Of a stretch of 64,000 nt of DNA, positions 47,227-58,964 are shown piece after piece (positions within the stretch are counted from its first letter, which is position 1; each line of letters begins with the position of its first letter). The position numbers and the translations under genes are program-made. The DNA comes from Quillaja saponaria. Lineage: Eukaryota > Streptophyta > Magnoliopsida > Fabales > Quillajaceae. The stretch is taken from positions 22,231,652 to 22,295,651 of the forward strand of contig CM055613.1 of NCBI GenBank assembly GCA_029379385.1. Reading direction: 5' to 3'. The notes under the pieces are model-generated. The model was not told the DNA's origin and made no database searches. It saw only the letters and a list, made by a program, of their open reading frames with translations.

Positions 47227-47440
47227 TGTTAGATACAATTGAATTTTAGGGACTCTTGAGAGAATTACAGAGAAGAATAAAAGAGAGAATTAAGAGAAAG
47301 GGAAACTTTATAGAATTTTCTAGATATAAATGAAACACAATTCTAGAGAGCTTATAACACTCCTAAAAAGACAAGCTGATACAGTATACTCCTAAAATAA
47401 AAAACTAAAATATCCTGAAAAACAATTTGAATTCCTAACA
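47227..47440 (-). mobile_element. Short (214-bp) 3' LTR of a chromovirus
   Basis: Plus text TGTTAGATACAATTG to GAATTCCTAACA, with TGTTAG/CTAACA inverted ends. On its right, minus strand, a purine-rich ACGGAGGGCA (47441-47452) forms the polypurine tract. Right of that comes the C-terminal chromodomain coding region. The short LTR fits Reina-like chromoviruses, which is inference. Confidence 0.7.
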
Positions 47441-47455
47441 ATGCCCTCCGTTAGC
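47441..47455 (-). other. Polypurine tract
   Basis: Minus-strand AACGGAGGGCAT immediately before the LTR start, the plus-strand priming site for retroviral-type replication. Confidence 0.6.
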
Positions 47456-47467
47456 AAACACTTGTCC

Positions 47468-48890
47468 TCAAGTGTTGCTCACAAACTCAGGAAACTGCAA
47501 AGAAAACTTTGAAAGATCCTCCCAAGTAGCATCGTCAAGAAACTGGTGAGTACATTGGACCAGCATTTGGGTTATGGCATGATTGTGTTTCTTGACAAAC
47601 CTTCTTACTAAAATTGCAAGGGGCTGTAGATTGAGAAATCCATCTTCATTAAAATTACGAAGCTCTATCTGAGTTGGTAGTGTTCCCACATGCTTCTTAA
47701 GCTAAGAAATACGAAAGGTATGATGGATCTTAGCATTAGAGGGTAAGGCTAATCAATAAGCCATCTTCCCAACCTTTTGATAACCTGAAATGGCCCAAAG
47801 AACTTGTAAGACAGCCTGTGGAAAGGCCTCTTGGCCACAGACATCTGTCTATATGGTTGCAAGCTTCAAGTATGCCCAAGAACCCTTTATTAACTTCTTA
47901 ATAGATCTATGCCTATTCACCTGATTCTTCATCCTGTCTTGGGCCCTGCTTAAATGATGTTTCAAGAGTCTTAGAGTAGACTCCCTAATAGTAAGAGATC
48001 TGTCCACAGTGTCATTGTTAGAGTCACCAGGTACATAAGGTAGGCGAAGAAGAGTGGATTGACCATATAGAACTTCAAAAAGGTTGTGTTAATGGCTAAA
48101 TAGTGATTAGTATGTACCAAAATTTAGCTAAAGGAAGCCATTTAGCCTATTCTCTTGGTTTATCAGCAAACATGCATTTAAGATATGTCTTTAGGCATCT
48201 ATTCAAGACCTCAAATTGCCCATATGTTTGAGGTGATAAGAAGTAGACGTCTTTAGCTTAATCCCCATTTTGGACATTAACTCCTACCAGAACTTACTTA
48301 TAAATACCTTTTCCTTGTTTGAGACTATAGAGTCAGGGATGCCATGCAATTTGAAAAAGTTGTCCATGAAGGCTTGAGCTACAGAGACAGCAATATAAGG
48401 ATGTGATAGTGATATGAAGTAAGCATGCTTACTCAGCCTGTCAACTACCACCATAATCACCTCCTTCCCTTATAACTTAGGAAGGCTTTCAATAAAATCC
48501 ATAGCTATGCCAGACCAAACCTTAGTAGGAATGGAAAAGGGTCAAAGTAGACCAGGTGCTACTGTAGGTGAATACTTTGCATTTTGACAGACCAAACATT
48601 CCTTTACATGTTGTCTAGTATCCTCAAGCCTTTCCAATAAAAAACAAATTAGATTCTACTCAATGTGGGTTGATAACCAACTAATGTACTATTATGGAAG
48701 TAGTGTAGTAGACTTTTTTTTTAGGTCTAAGTCATTCCCTGCTACCAGTTTTTCCCTTATCCTCAACTGTCCATTTTCCTATGTAAATTTTGCTTAAGCA
48801 GTACTGTTTTGCTATTTTTCCACCAGCATCTCATGCAAATATTGATATGTCTGCTAAGTGTGTTGCACCTGCACAGCAAATCACTATTGT
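47468..48890 (-). pseudogene. Chromovirus integrase with chromodomain, degenerate
   Basis: Minus strand. 47689-47468 is the C-terminal chromodomain: P-L-A-I-L-V-R-R-F-V-K-K-H-N-H-A-I-T-Q, then D-D-A-T-W-E-D-L-S-K-F and Q-F-P-E-F. Upstream are G-P-F-Q-V-I-K-R-L-G (integrase C-terminus) near 47790, a Q-T-Y-G-Q-F-E-V-L-N-R-C integrase core match near 48225, and zinc-binding/RNase H remains near 48700-48890. Chromodomains direct such elements toward particular chromatin. Many stops. The copy is cut at about 48900 by reversed LTR-like DNA. Confidence 0.8.
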
Positions 48891-48899
48891 TCCCTCTTA

Positions 48900-49945
48900 T
48901 TAATAATGATTTTACAAATACAAGCGCACGTATCATGCTCATGTAATACAATGATAAGTAGAAATCGTTCCCACAAGGAATAATTTACTTCTTAAGCTAA
49001 GTATCAATATTATGCAACCTAATTCTAATCAAGCCAATGCAAATTTGGAGATTTTTTTAAGCAAATTATCAAAAGATTAAAACTAACATCTAGGTTCACG
49101 ATATCCCTCACACTACACCTAATTAACTTTAACTTATTTTAATTCATACAATAGTTTAAATATTAACCCATATTTCTTAATCAATTACTAACATATTCCT
49201 ATGTCTAGTAATTATATATTTCCTTAGTCTAATTATTTATATTCCTATGAAAATTATTCTAAGATAAACTTATTAAGAGTCAATCTTTCTAGTTACTTAT
49301 GGTTAAATAGTGTATTCCTATCTTTTCAACAAATCAGATTATTTAAATCATATGAACAATTCCTATGTCTAGTAATTATATATTTCCTTAGTCTAATTAT
49401 TTATATTCCTATGAAAATTATTCTAAGATAAACATATTAAGAGTCAATCTTTCTAGCTACTTATGGTTAAATAGTATATTCCTATCTTTTCAACAAATCA
49501 GATTATTTAAATCATATGAACAATCCAAATAAAAGTTATATTGCTCAAGGCTAATCCCAAAACTAACTCTTCTAAGTCAATCCCAGAATTCTTAACCAAT
49601 CTAACCGGTGATCAATCAATTTGAAGCATTAAGAACAAGGTAACACAAATATTGAAACTAAAACATGCATTAAATTAAAGCTAAAGCCACATCAGTTACA
49701 TGTGAATTCTAACTTGTGTTAATTTAGTTTTTGTGTTTGAATGTCTAATACAAGAAGGAGTCCTATTGGAAGTCAAATTCGAGCTCAAAACTCTCAAAAT
49801 GCGCAAAACAAGAGAAGCTATCCAGGAGTCTTGCGCCTCAATGCCAAGATGATTTCCAGGTGGCGCCCGAGTGGCATAGCAACTGTCGGACTTCCCTGTT
49901 TTGTCGATTTTTGAGGTCGCAACACCAAAAAGCTGAAGCCACGGT
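48900..49945 (-). mobile_element. Athila/Tat-like LTR piece, reversed
   Basis: Minus-strand text runs through a 'gcgccacctgg' block (about 49860), 'cttaatgcttcaaattgattg' (about 49630) to 'ccttgtgggaacga' (about 48975), the same order as in 52463-53198 on the plus strand. It therefore lies in the opposite orientation to the piece on the other side of the family A LTR. It contains the 164-bp tandem duplication. Confidence 0.5.
49195..49522. repeat. Tandem duplication, 164-bp unit, two near-identical copies
   Basis: 'attcctatgtctagtaatta' begins at 49195 and again at 49359. The units differ at only a few sites (for example aacttatt/aacatatt, ctagttac/ctagctac, tagtgtat/tagtatat), so the duplication is much younger than the surrounding LTR. 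Confidence 0.92.
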
Positions 49946-52462
49946 TGTAACATCCCGAGAAATTTAATCTCATTTAAATTAGACTAAATAGGTATTAATT
50001 ACGGTTAAACATATAATTAGCCTAATACATGCATTCGGTAGGAATTTTTATACATTTATTCTATGCTTTTAATTTAGGGAATATTAAGGTGAATTTCCAA
50101 ATATGGAAATAGTGACATCAACATGACATCATACAATGACATCATTATTTAGTTAGTTTAGTTAGGATTGAAAGATTGAGACATCATTAGGATGACTTCA
50201 CTATGACTTGCATCACCATGAAATCATCATGACATCATTATTTCTAGTTATGGAAAATATGTTACAATGGAACTAGGTAGTTAAGAAGTAGTTAGAATGA
50301 AACAAGAAAAGAACTAACCTAGGAAGAATCAAACCAAAATGGTGGGAAAGAAGTTAGGAGGGTGTGAATGCATTAATTAAATCTACGTAGGTGTAAAGTT
50401 TCATTAAATACAAAGGGGTGAGGTGCAAAACATGTGACAATATGTGTAAAGTTTCATTAAATGCAAGGATGAGGTATAAAGACATGTGACAATAGGTGAT
50501 AAGCCAAGTGTTAGAAAACTAGGAGAAGGAAGACATGTGCAAAGGAAGGAGGCAACTTGGAAGAAAACTAGTGGAAGATGAAAAAATAGGAGTGATTAGC
50601 ACACATTAATGAAGAAAAAGCCAAGGGAATTGAATTCCTATGTAAACCAGTTATGTCTCCTTAAAACCGACAAACACACTTCCTTGTGACTGAAAATCCA
50701 TACCAAAAGAAGAAACAAATCTTAAACATAAACACACACCAAAAAAAGCAAAATCGTGACCTCCAAGAAAGGAAAACCAAAACCGTAGGCTAAAGAAAGA
50801 AAAGGAAAGGCATAAATCCAAGAAAGAAAGGGAAAAACGTGAACCAGAGGAGGATAAAGAAAAACCGTGGGAAGAAGGAAGAAGGAAGAAAACTGAAACA
50901 AGGAGAAAGAGGAGGCGTAGGAAAGGAAGGAAGAAAATAAAAAGACAAATGGTACTAGGCAAGTATTCATGCATATCTTTATTTATTTTATCTTGTTTCA
51001 CTTCTTACTTCCTTGACACTCCTATATTCTTCATGATACTATCATGTCTTTCAGGCATATGAAATGAAAATAATGAAAAGGATTCCTTTTGTGGGAAATT
51101 TAAAGGAAACGGAAAAGGATAATAATTCTAGTAACTTGTCTTAAGTTCATGTTGGCCGAAGTTCACCAGGTATCCCAAAAAAGAGGATACTCAAACTATA
51201 GTATGAATCCTACTATTAAGAGGTGGTGTCATATATACGAGAGGTGGTATCCATAGTACATCGAAGTCCTTGTAAGGCAGCCTCGGGTTTGTGTGAACCG
51301 TTCAAGAATGGCTACTAAGCAATAGAAAAAAAGAAAAGAATAAAGTTTGCATTTGCATATTCTTATATTTTTAATACTACCATCAAGATATTCCTCATTG
51401 CTATGTATGAATGCTTGTTGAGGTTCAACTCACTTTTCCTTCAACTTGATGTGTAAGATAGTTGATTTTTGATTTAGGTGTTTATTGTGGAAACTTTCCC
51501 TGTGTTTGTTTGTTCCTTGGAAGATGGCACTGTGCATGTTACCAAAGGATGGCAAGTAATGGACTGGTGGTATGAAGAGGGAGATGAGAATAGCCCTCTA
51601 ACTGCTGTTTGTGTAGTTCCATTAACCACCTAAGTAGAATAATGACCGAGTATTTTGTTTTATGGTCATTGGGTTCTAGGTAAAACAAAGAAAAATCTAG
51701 TAATGACCATAGTTAGACATATATGTATAGTTTGGATTTAACTTAGTAGTTTAAGGAGAACTTGTAAAATAGTTGTAACAGTTTCCTTTGGTCCAAACTT
51801 AGTGTGAAGTCTATGTAAATAATGTGTCATGTAAATTAATAAAATGAAAGACTGTGTCTCTTTGTAAATCTTTAACTGTCCATTTGATAAAACCGGCCAA
51901 GTAGAATCAATTAGGAAAAAGAAGTGTCAAATTTGCCTAAGCAAGGTTTAGGCGAAAAGAAGGTCCAATTCGGCTAAGGCAAGAAAGTAGGATAATTATC
52001 AACATAGGATAAATGAAACAAATGGTATAATTCAAGATAGGAACAATTAGTTAAAAGGTCTAGTACTAACTGGTCATTAAAGTCTTAAATTGGATAAAGA
52101 AGATCATTAGTAAAGTTAATAGGTAATTTGATTATAAATTCATTATAAGCAAGTAACAAAGAGAGGGTGAAAAGGAGTGATTTGGTCCACTAAGTTTCTA
52201 ACCAATTTTAATTAAGTTGACAAGTCAATAATTAAATCAAGTTAGGGGAATTAATGTTAATCACATGGGTAAATTGGATTTAATGAATTCGGCCATGAAA
52301 GAATAAAAAGGAAAAAGAAAAATTTTAGGTGGAATGGCTTAAGGCGGTTCAAGAATTAGAGGTATAAAAGGAAGCTTAGTAATAAAGGAGTAATCACCAA
52401 TTAATTTAAGTATTAAGATTTTAAGTAACTTAAGTATAGGATTAGGAAAGTAATGTGTCACA
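49946..52462 (+). mobile_element. Solo LTR, family A, plus orientation
   Basis: TGTAACATCCCGAG to GTAATGTGTCACA, 2517 bases. It is the inverted counterpart of 35142-37657 over its full length. No internal region on either side. The flanking pentamers ACGGT and GTGGC do not match, so either the duplication has decayed or the site was rearranged. It contains the U3 TGACATCA cluster (50105-50245) and the antisense ORF 50651-51001. Confidence 0.85.
50651..51001 (-). other. Antisense hydrophobic ORF within family A LTR
   Basis: A 116-codon frame homologous in frame and length to 36584-36934. Opens M-K-Q-D-K-I-N-K-D-M-H-E-Y-L, then Leu/Phe/Ser-rich with L-D-L-C-L-S-F-S-F-F. It lies antisense to the LTR's coding orientation. 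Confidence 0.25.
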
Positions 52463-53198
52463 GTGGCGCTGGTGCGATTCCTAGTCTGAATTGAAGTGAA
52501 ATTGAGGGTTTTTAACCCTATAAAAAAGGGAATATCTTGAGGACCTAAAGACATAATTGGAGACACAAGTTAGCAATATTTTTTTGAAGTATTAAAAGTT
52601 GTCAATGGTGCAAGAAAGCAAGAGGGGCAAAGATCGTATGAGCTTAAAGATCAACCTTCATAGCTTTCTCTATTTCTACTCCTTCATTACTTTTATTGTA
52701 TTCCTTTAATATTTATTATTGTTGAAACCATGTTTACACTAAGTAGCATGAAGTAGTTTCTTTTCTAGAATTGCAACTAGAACTTAACATGCACCTTGAT
52801 AATATTTTATTTATGGATTGCTTAGGTTTTGGAATATGATTTATCGAATTCATTTTATGCTTAATGCTTCTAATTGATTGGCCATTTTTTAGATTGAATT
52901 AGGAAACCTAAAGGAACTGGGGAATGGGAATCTAAGTTAAGACTTAAATGAATTAGCACTTGTTTGAATTTAACACATGTTATTGAGTTTGATTTGTGTA
53001 TAGAATAAGAATATACTTATAATTAATCAAGAACCCTAGGTTAATAATTTACCCAAATTTTAGTTGTTTAAATAAAATTGGAATTGTTAATTTTAATACT
53101 TGGCATAATACTTGAAAACTCCTTGTGGGAACGATACTCTACTTACTCTATATTACTTGAGGACGATATGTGCTATTGCATAGGTAAAATCCGTATCA
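52463..53198 (+). mobile_element. Athila/Tat-like LTR, 3' part
   Basis: 'gattcctagtctgaattgaag' onward matches 16153-16916 plus 19695-19760 piece by piece, ending '..ccgtatca' at 53198. This is the reference copy that reveals the nested insertion at 16917. No primer site or gag was recognised directly downstream. Confidence 0.55.
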
Positions 53199-53439
53199 GG
53201 AATAGGAGAACATTTGAACATCATTAACAAATTGAAATTGCAATTAACAATACGAGAAAGGGAAACATGTTACATCTTAGATACCGTGTCTAAACAAATT
53301 ACACACAACTGAGGGATAACAATTTACATATGAAATAGACAATACCTAATTGAAAGTTACACTCTCAAGCCTAAACTAAACAATGTCCCAATGTTTAACA
53401 AAAATGAAGAAAGAAAAGAAAAATAAAAGGATAAAAATA
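53199..53439. other. Short region without gene
   Basis: Between the LTR end and the degenerate domain on the other strand. Nothing recognised. Confidence 0.4.
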
Positions 53440-54520
53440 ACTTCTCTCATTCATCAAAGTAAATGTTAATGTCATCCTCGAGACTATGGAAGGGAGCTAA
53501 GGGCTCAGGGCAAATAAGGAATATAATAGGATTCCATCCTCCTTACTGCAACATCATCAACAGCAGATGATTAAGATCATGGTATTGCCAATGCTATGCG
53601 CACTACACCTCCCAGCAAGAGATACGTAGGACCATAGTGAGTCGCTCCACACCGGTCGGTGCTGGATAGGCTGGAGCTGCTGGATCACCCTCTTCTGCCC
53701 CGAATTTCCTATGCATGAACTTTTTCATCAGGTTATCATCTATCAGTCCCTTCTGAAGTACCAACTGCTTGTTGTCCTCCCAAATCACACCAACCTCGTG
53801 GCATAGTTCAGTGATGAGGGATAGGAACCATAATCTGAGGTGCTTGTTGTTCGTTGTCTACAACATGGCATTTTGAATTAAATCACCAACACCAGTAGTC
53901 ATACCTCGGACGACTGCAGAGGTAAAGAGGGCTCGTTCCTTAGTGGCATCGCTTGCATGTCCATTAAGCAACAAGTTGGCGAAAGTAAAGTAATACCAAG
54001 CCCTCACAGTGGAATGCAACTGATTTGACTTGAAATGCATCGATTCCCCATTAGTAAACTTCTAGATGGAGGCAAGGTAGCATAATGCATTGATCACCTC
54101 ATCATAAACCACTATGCCACTAGTATATTATACAAACTCATCAATATCTAGAATGTTCGAAATACCATAGTAGGCATTGATTGCAATGCTCATGAATGGC
54201 ACCATTTTGCCCTAAACCATGAATTTTTTGTCGTTATGCTACACGAGGTTGCATAAAATTCTCTGACCAGCGAGACTATTCTAACTGTAGAGGGTTCACA
54301 TAATTGAACCTAATTTTTGTTAGCAATCTGTCAAATTATTTGTGGGAAATAATATGGACTGAGTTGAAAACCTCTTGGAGCCAGAATCTTCTTATTGATT
54401 AGCCTCTTATGGAATCATTTTTTTACTTCAACAGAGACAATCTACTGGTGTCAAAGTTTGGCCCAGTAGAATGAGAATGCTTGGTGGCCTTTGATTTCGG
54501 TGCCATTATCCTGAAAAGTA
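53440..54520 (-). pseudogene. 'Putative plant transposon protein' domain, degenerate
   Basis: Minus strand. 54040-53858 reads S-T-V-R-A-W-Y-Y-F-T-F-A-N-L, then A-S-D-A-T-K-E-R-A-L-F and G-D-L-I-Q-N-A-M, the pattern of the plant transposon-protein domain (R-A-W-x-x-F...D-V-T-x-x-R-A-x-L...I-D-V-G-x-x-I) found in many plant retroelement-like proteins. 53788-53603 (M-I-W-E-D-N-K-Q-L...A-P-A-Y-P-A-P) is the downstream piece. Its cellular role is unknown. Stops separate the parts. It is probably the ORF of a retroelement related to the neighbouring LTRs, but it runs opposite to the LTR at 52463. Confidence 0.65.
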
Positions 54521-55640
54521 AAATAAGCATAATCTCAATCCTCACAATGCCCATCAACACATGTCAACCATAGCCCTAAGTATTAAGAAAAGGGTCTCGG
54601 ACTCACAAGAACAATAATCTCAAACCTCATGCATATTTTCATTAATGAAATAGAACCCATTGACTCCCTATCAATCTTCCATCACCCTACCCTCAAACTT
54701 AGTTCAACTATCAAAAGATTTTCAAATGGCATTCAAGAATATGGGGATAGGGGTCAATAGTAGGATGTTATACATACATATTGCATCAATTCTATCCAAC
54801 CACACTCAAGAACACAGTGTCTTGATTCATAACATAATACCCATGTAACTAAAATCCAAAATCAATAACTATGCACAATCCCCTAAATAAAGATATCTGC
54901 CCACTAATCATGAAGCAAATAAGTTATACAACACAAGAAAAGCATATTATCTACCAAAAAATTAGAAGAATGAGGTTGAAACTACATGAAAACCATGCGT
55001 ACACAATGATGTGGGTGAGGAAAATCGTTCAAAAGTGACCGAATTTAACAAGAATGGGGTTCGGGTTTGAGGATCTAGTCCTAAAACTTCTTATTTTAAG
55101 AATAGAGGTGTTAGGTTTTGAGTTTGGGAGGTTTTGGGGTCTAAAAATCATTTTTAAAAACAGAAATCTTGACAAGGCACCAAGGTATGAAGCACTTGGC
55201 GCCATGGTGCAAGCCTTAAAATTTGAAATTTTTGAAACACGGGAATTTATGCCACGACGTGAAACATATATCATCGCAGTCCATATCTCTTAGGTTAAAA
55301 CCTAAATTTTCATAAAAATGGACATTGCGACGTAGGTCAAAGGGTGCCATGACATAACTCTCGGGTTGAAAATTTTATTTTCTGGGTTCAGTAGCACCAC
55401 GGCTTACTTGTGGTACTGCCACCGCGTCATGCTCTCTATTTGAAAATGTATTTTCTTTGAAATTTGGGTGCCGCGATGTGAGTGTGTTGAGGCCGCGGAA
55501 TATTAGTCTCTGAGTACATACCTGGGTTTTTAAAATTAGGACGTTGCAACGATGCTAGGCCCGATGCCATAGCATGATACTACCAGGTTGATCTTAATGA
55601 TCCCTAAATTTGGGGCGCCGCTGCATGGTGGCTTCTTGTG
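54521..55640. mobile_element. Probable Athila/Tat-like LTR U3 region
   Basis: From about 55170 the text is dense in 'gcaccaagg', 'ggcgccatgg', 'caccacgg', 'gccgcg' words like those at 16000-16150 and 46190-46350. No ends found. Overlapping 79- and 81-codon frames on the two strands at 55029-55293 are not credible genes. Confidence 0.35.
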
Positions 55641-55759
55641 TGATTTGATATGTTATAACCTGATATCGTGAAATTAAGTTTTAACTATAATGTATAAATT
55701 TTAACTATAAATATATAAATTAAATAAATAATGTGAACTAAAGTGAATAAATATTCAAT

Positions 55760-55855
55760 ATATTTATTTATTTATTTATTTATTTATTTACAAAGCAAGA
55801 ATAATGATACACTATTTATTTATTTATTTACAAAGCAAGAATAATGATACACTAT
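55760..55855. repeat. (TTTA)n with 40-bp tandem duplication
   Basis: 'caaagcaagaataatgatacacta' occurs at 55791 and 55831, each preceded by TTTA repeats. Period 40 bases, essentially identical copies. Confidence 0.9.
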
Positions 55856-56674
55856 GTTTTATGTAAATTTTGTTAGGTGTGAAATATAGTGTAACAAAGA
55901 AAATTTAGTTGAATAAGTAAATACATAGGTATATAAGTATAATTGAGAAATTGTTTAAATCACAAACTTAAACTTTGATGAGTAAAATAATTGTGAGAAT
56001 AAGACAAATACCAAAAAAAAAAAAAAAACAATGATTTATATATTTATATATATAATTAGGATAAAATTGACATCACAAATTTAATCAAAAGTGTACTTAA
56101 ACTTTATCATTTACCATCATTTTATTTTCTTTTTCTATTCCATTCTCCTATTTATCTCACATTTGGGGTCGGTGAGTCTCTTAATTCCCGAGCCTTCTTC
56201 CTTATTCCCCCTCTGTTTTGTTTTCCTGCTGAATGAGTGATTTTCCTTGGTTGGTAGTGAGTTTACTCCTTTCCCCTGCTTGTTTAGCATGATCCTTCAT
56301 GTCTTAGACTCTTTGGTGTGTGTGTGAACTGAAATTCAAACTCGGGGGCAGCAAATAAGAGATGCAAAAACGGTAAGTGTAGTTGCCCTGTTTTAGGTAA
56401 TCTTTCCTTCTTTGCTTGTTTTCATCTTGTTTAATAGAGAACCTAAGAGTTGGATCAAGGGTTCTTGATGCTTGCACCAAAGGGATACTTTGTCATTTTT
56501 CTTGTTCACTCTCGTAGTTTATGTCTTTAGTTGGATGAGTTAGGGGGATCGGTAGAGGAGTTATTCATAGTATTTAAGCTTTGGAACTGTAAGAAATATA
56601 ATAGGTTTTATATTAAAATTATGAAGATCTCTTAATTATTTTGGTATAGTATATAGAAATAGATAAGGTAGGGA
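55856..56674. other. No gene recognised
   Basis: Less AT-rich around 56160-56500, with an intron-donor-like 'cggtaagtgtag' at 56372. It could be a host 5' UTR/intron region, but no coding exon was found. Confidence 0.35.
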
Positions 56675-56771
56675 CATATTCGAATTAGAAAAAGCAATGT
56701 CTCCTTACATAATATGGATTCCAAACATTCATGATCTGGATGTGAATGTGTCGAATTACTTATCCCTCGGT
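56675..56771 (+). pseudogene. ycf2: Plastid-derived ycf2 fragment (NUPT)
   Basis: About 97 bases translate to [20 protein letters not shown], followed by [11 protein letters not shown]. This is the very conserved AAA-ATPase-like segment of the plastid ycf2 protein, with a few substitutions (for example Glu for Ala after F-E-L). Ycf2 is a large membrane-associated plastid protein linked to import/FtsH-type motor function. Here it is an internal scrap with no start or stop and cannot function. Identification rests on memory of the conserved motif. Confidence 0.8.
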
Positions 56772-56862
56772 TATTGAGATAGGTAAACCAAGACTCCCCC
56801 TCTGAGAACCATATATGAGAATTTCATCTCATACGGCTCAAACGGAAACATCAAAATACTGG
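56772..56862 (-). other. Plastid group II intron 3' end (domain V) fragment
   Basis: On the minus strand GAGCCGTATGAGATGAAATT followed by CTCATATATGGTTCT forms the domain V hairpin of plastid group II introns, including the AGC catalytic triad. A domain VI-like stretch (GAGTCTTGGTTTACCTATCTC) runs to about 56772. It joins the ycf2 fragment directly, at a shared TATT, in opposite sense. The source gene of the intron cannot be named with confidence. Confidence 0.7.
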
Positions 56863-58950
56863 CTGTAACAAATATGTATAATAAAAAATTTGAAATTTCT
56901 TAATTGAATTATATATGATTCAAAACTTCACTGAAGATACGAAAAAATAACAATTTACTCTTAATTATTTTACCTTCTTTTTGGGTTAGGATCAATAAGA
57001 AGGAGAAAGTTCCTTTAAATTTATAACAGCTTCCTCACCTTGTTTCTAGTGAAGTTGGAACCTAAATTTTCAACTTAATTAAAAGTCTATAGTTCTAATT
57101 GGTGTCCTCTTCGAGACTATAAATAACCTATTAAATTACAAAGTAAAATTAAAGATCTTACATAATGGAATTCATGGATGCTTCCATCCGATATGTTAAA
57201 TCATGAAATCCTAAGTAAACCAATAACCTAACTAACTACATTACAATAATGAATAAGAAACCTTGATCAAATCAAGGGAAGTTACAATAGGAGAAAGAGA
57301 GAAATTACATCAAGAGAAAATAGAAAGGTGAGTTATGCAAATCCAATTTAAGATTACATTACCGAAATATAAAAATTAATTATACATCCCATTAAATAAA
57401 ACCATACATTCAATCACATTTAATAAACCAATCATATAGCTCAATTATTTGGGCTTAAGTCCATAATCACCTGAAGTAATTCATTCAATCACATTGCATG
57501 AACTAAAAACATTTGAAAGATAATTTATTCAAGTTATGGCTTTATTAAAGACTAATTTTGTTTTATTAATTTATTACTCCTAATAGAATTAATAATTCTA
57601 CTTGATTTAAATTTCAAAAATTTAATTCAATTCTAACTTAATCTCATTAGTCATATAGGATTCTCAATCCTTATTAGTTTATTAGTCTTATAGGATTCTC
57701 AATCATATGTCATGTAGGAAACTAAATCTAATTAGAAATCTCATGTTTTAATTAGATTCTAAATCATTAATTAGAAATCTAATTAGATTAGGGTTCTCAA
57801 CCTTAAAATATAGAAATTTAACACTCGTCCAATAAGTTCCCTAACTCCTAAAATTTAAAATAAGAAACCTTTATAGAATTTAAATCAAAATAGTTCAGGA
57901 TAACTTTGATTCCTAATCAAAAAATCATTGTTTGAATCTAATTCAAACTTTGAAATCTAATTTGAATCTAGTTTAAATTTAAGAAAATTAAGAATGAGTC
58001 CAACTCAATTATTATTATTTTTTTTAAGGAAAAAAAAATCTGAATCAAATTCAATTTTTTTTAATGAATAAAATAATTTTAAATCTAATTTAATTTTTCA
58101 TAAATAATTTAATTTACAAAAAAGTTAAGTGAATCATATTCAACCTCTTCTAAATAAATTAAGATTGATCCTAACTCAACTTTCCAAGAAATCAAGATTG
58201 AATCAAATTCAAATTTTCAAGAAATTCATATAGGATCCAAATCTAATTTATCTTAAAAATTATTAAAATTAATCTTAAATTTTAAAAGAGTTATTTGAAT
58301 CACATTCAATCTCTTTTGAAAAAACAAGATTAATTCAAAAACTATTATTCCTGAAATATGGTTTATTTGAATTGAACTTCTAAGAAACTAATTTTAATCA
58401 CATTAAAATAATTCATATAAATTATTATCCAAATAAAATTTTAATTTAAAAATTAATTTTTAAATAAAGCAACTCCTATTTTATTTCCTAAAATAAAACA
58501 ACTCTGAATTATTTTTATTAGGACTCAACTAATTTTAATATTACTAAAAATAACTCTTATTTTACTTTGATTAGAATTCTACTAATTCAAAAGTATATTA
58601 AAATAAAGTAACTTATATTTTATTTTAATTATAATTCTAATAATTTTAAATATATTAAACAAAACAACTTTTATTTTATTCAATATTTATCTTTAGTTAA
58701 ATAAAGAAGAATAATAAATAAACTAAACATACAATTAAAATTGTGCATGCCGGCAAAACATAATGGCAACGCCAGTTGCCAATTTGATTTGTTTTATTTT
58801 ATTTTTTGTTTATGAAATCAACAACAATGAAAACAATTTCCTTTTAGATTTCATAATAACACTATTATTATTAATTAATCAATAATAAAAGAGATCAAAT
58901 CTCTAAAACCATAATAATAAATTATTGGATCTAACATAAATCATAAGGAT
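56863..58950 (-). mobile_element. Non-coding, very AT-rich interior of an LTR element
   Basis: About 2 kb with repeated 'taatt(a/c)aattctaat', 'gattctcaatc' and 'aatcaaattcaa' words and no reading frame of note. A primer site and LTR lie to its right, so it is best read as the interior of a non-autonomous LTR element on the minus strand. The left limit is uncertain and no left LTR was found. Confidence 0.45.
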
Positions 58951-58963
58951 GGCTCTAATACCA
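58951..58963 (-). other. Primer binding site (tRNA-iMet type)
   Basis: Minus-strand TGGTATTAGAGCC, one base from the canonical TGGTATCAGAGCC, one base inside the LTR end. Confidence 0.8.
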
Positions 58964-58964
58964 C

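Noticed and set aside
49195..49522. Possible CRISPR-like direct repeat
   Set aside because: Only two contiguous 164-bp units with no spacers, in plant nuclear DNA; it is a tandem duplication.
55029..55293. Overlapping frames of about 80 codons on both strands
   Set aside because: They are complementary over the same LTR-like DNA, and no domain is recognisable in either.
56772..56862. A mobile group II intron in the nucleus
   Set aside because: Only the domain V/VI end is present, next to ycf2 sequence; it is a plastid DNA insertion, not an active intron.
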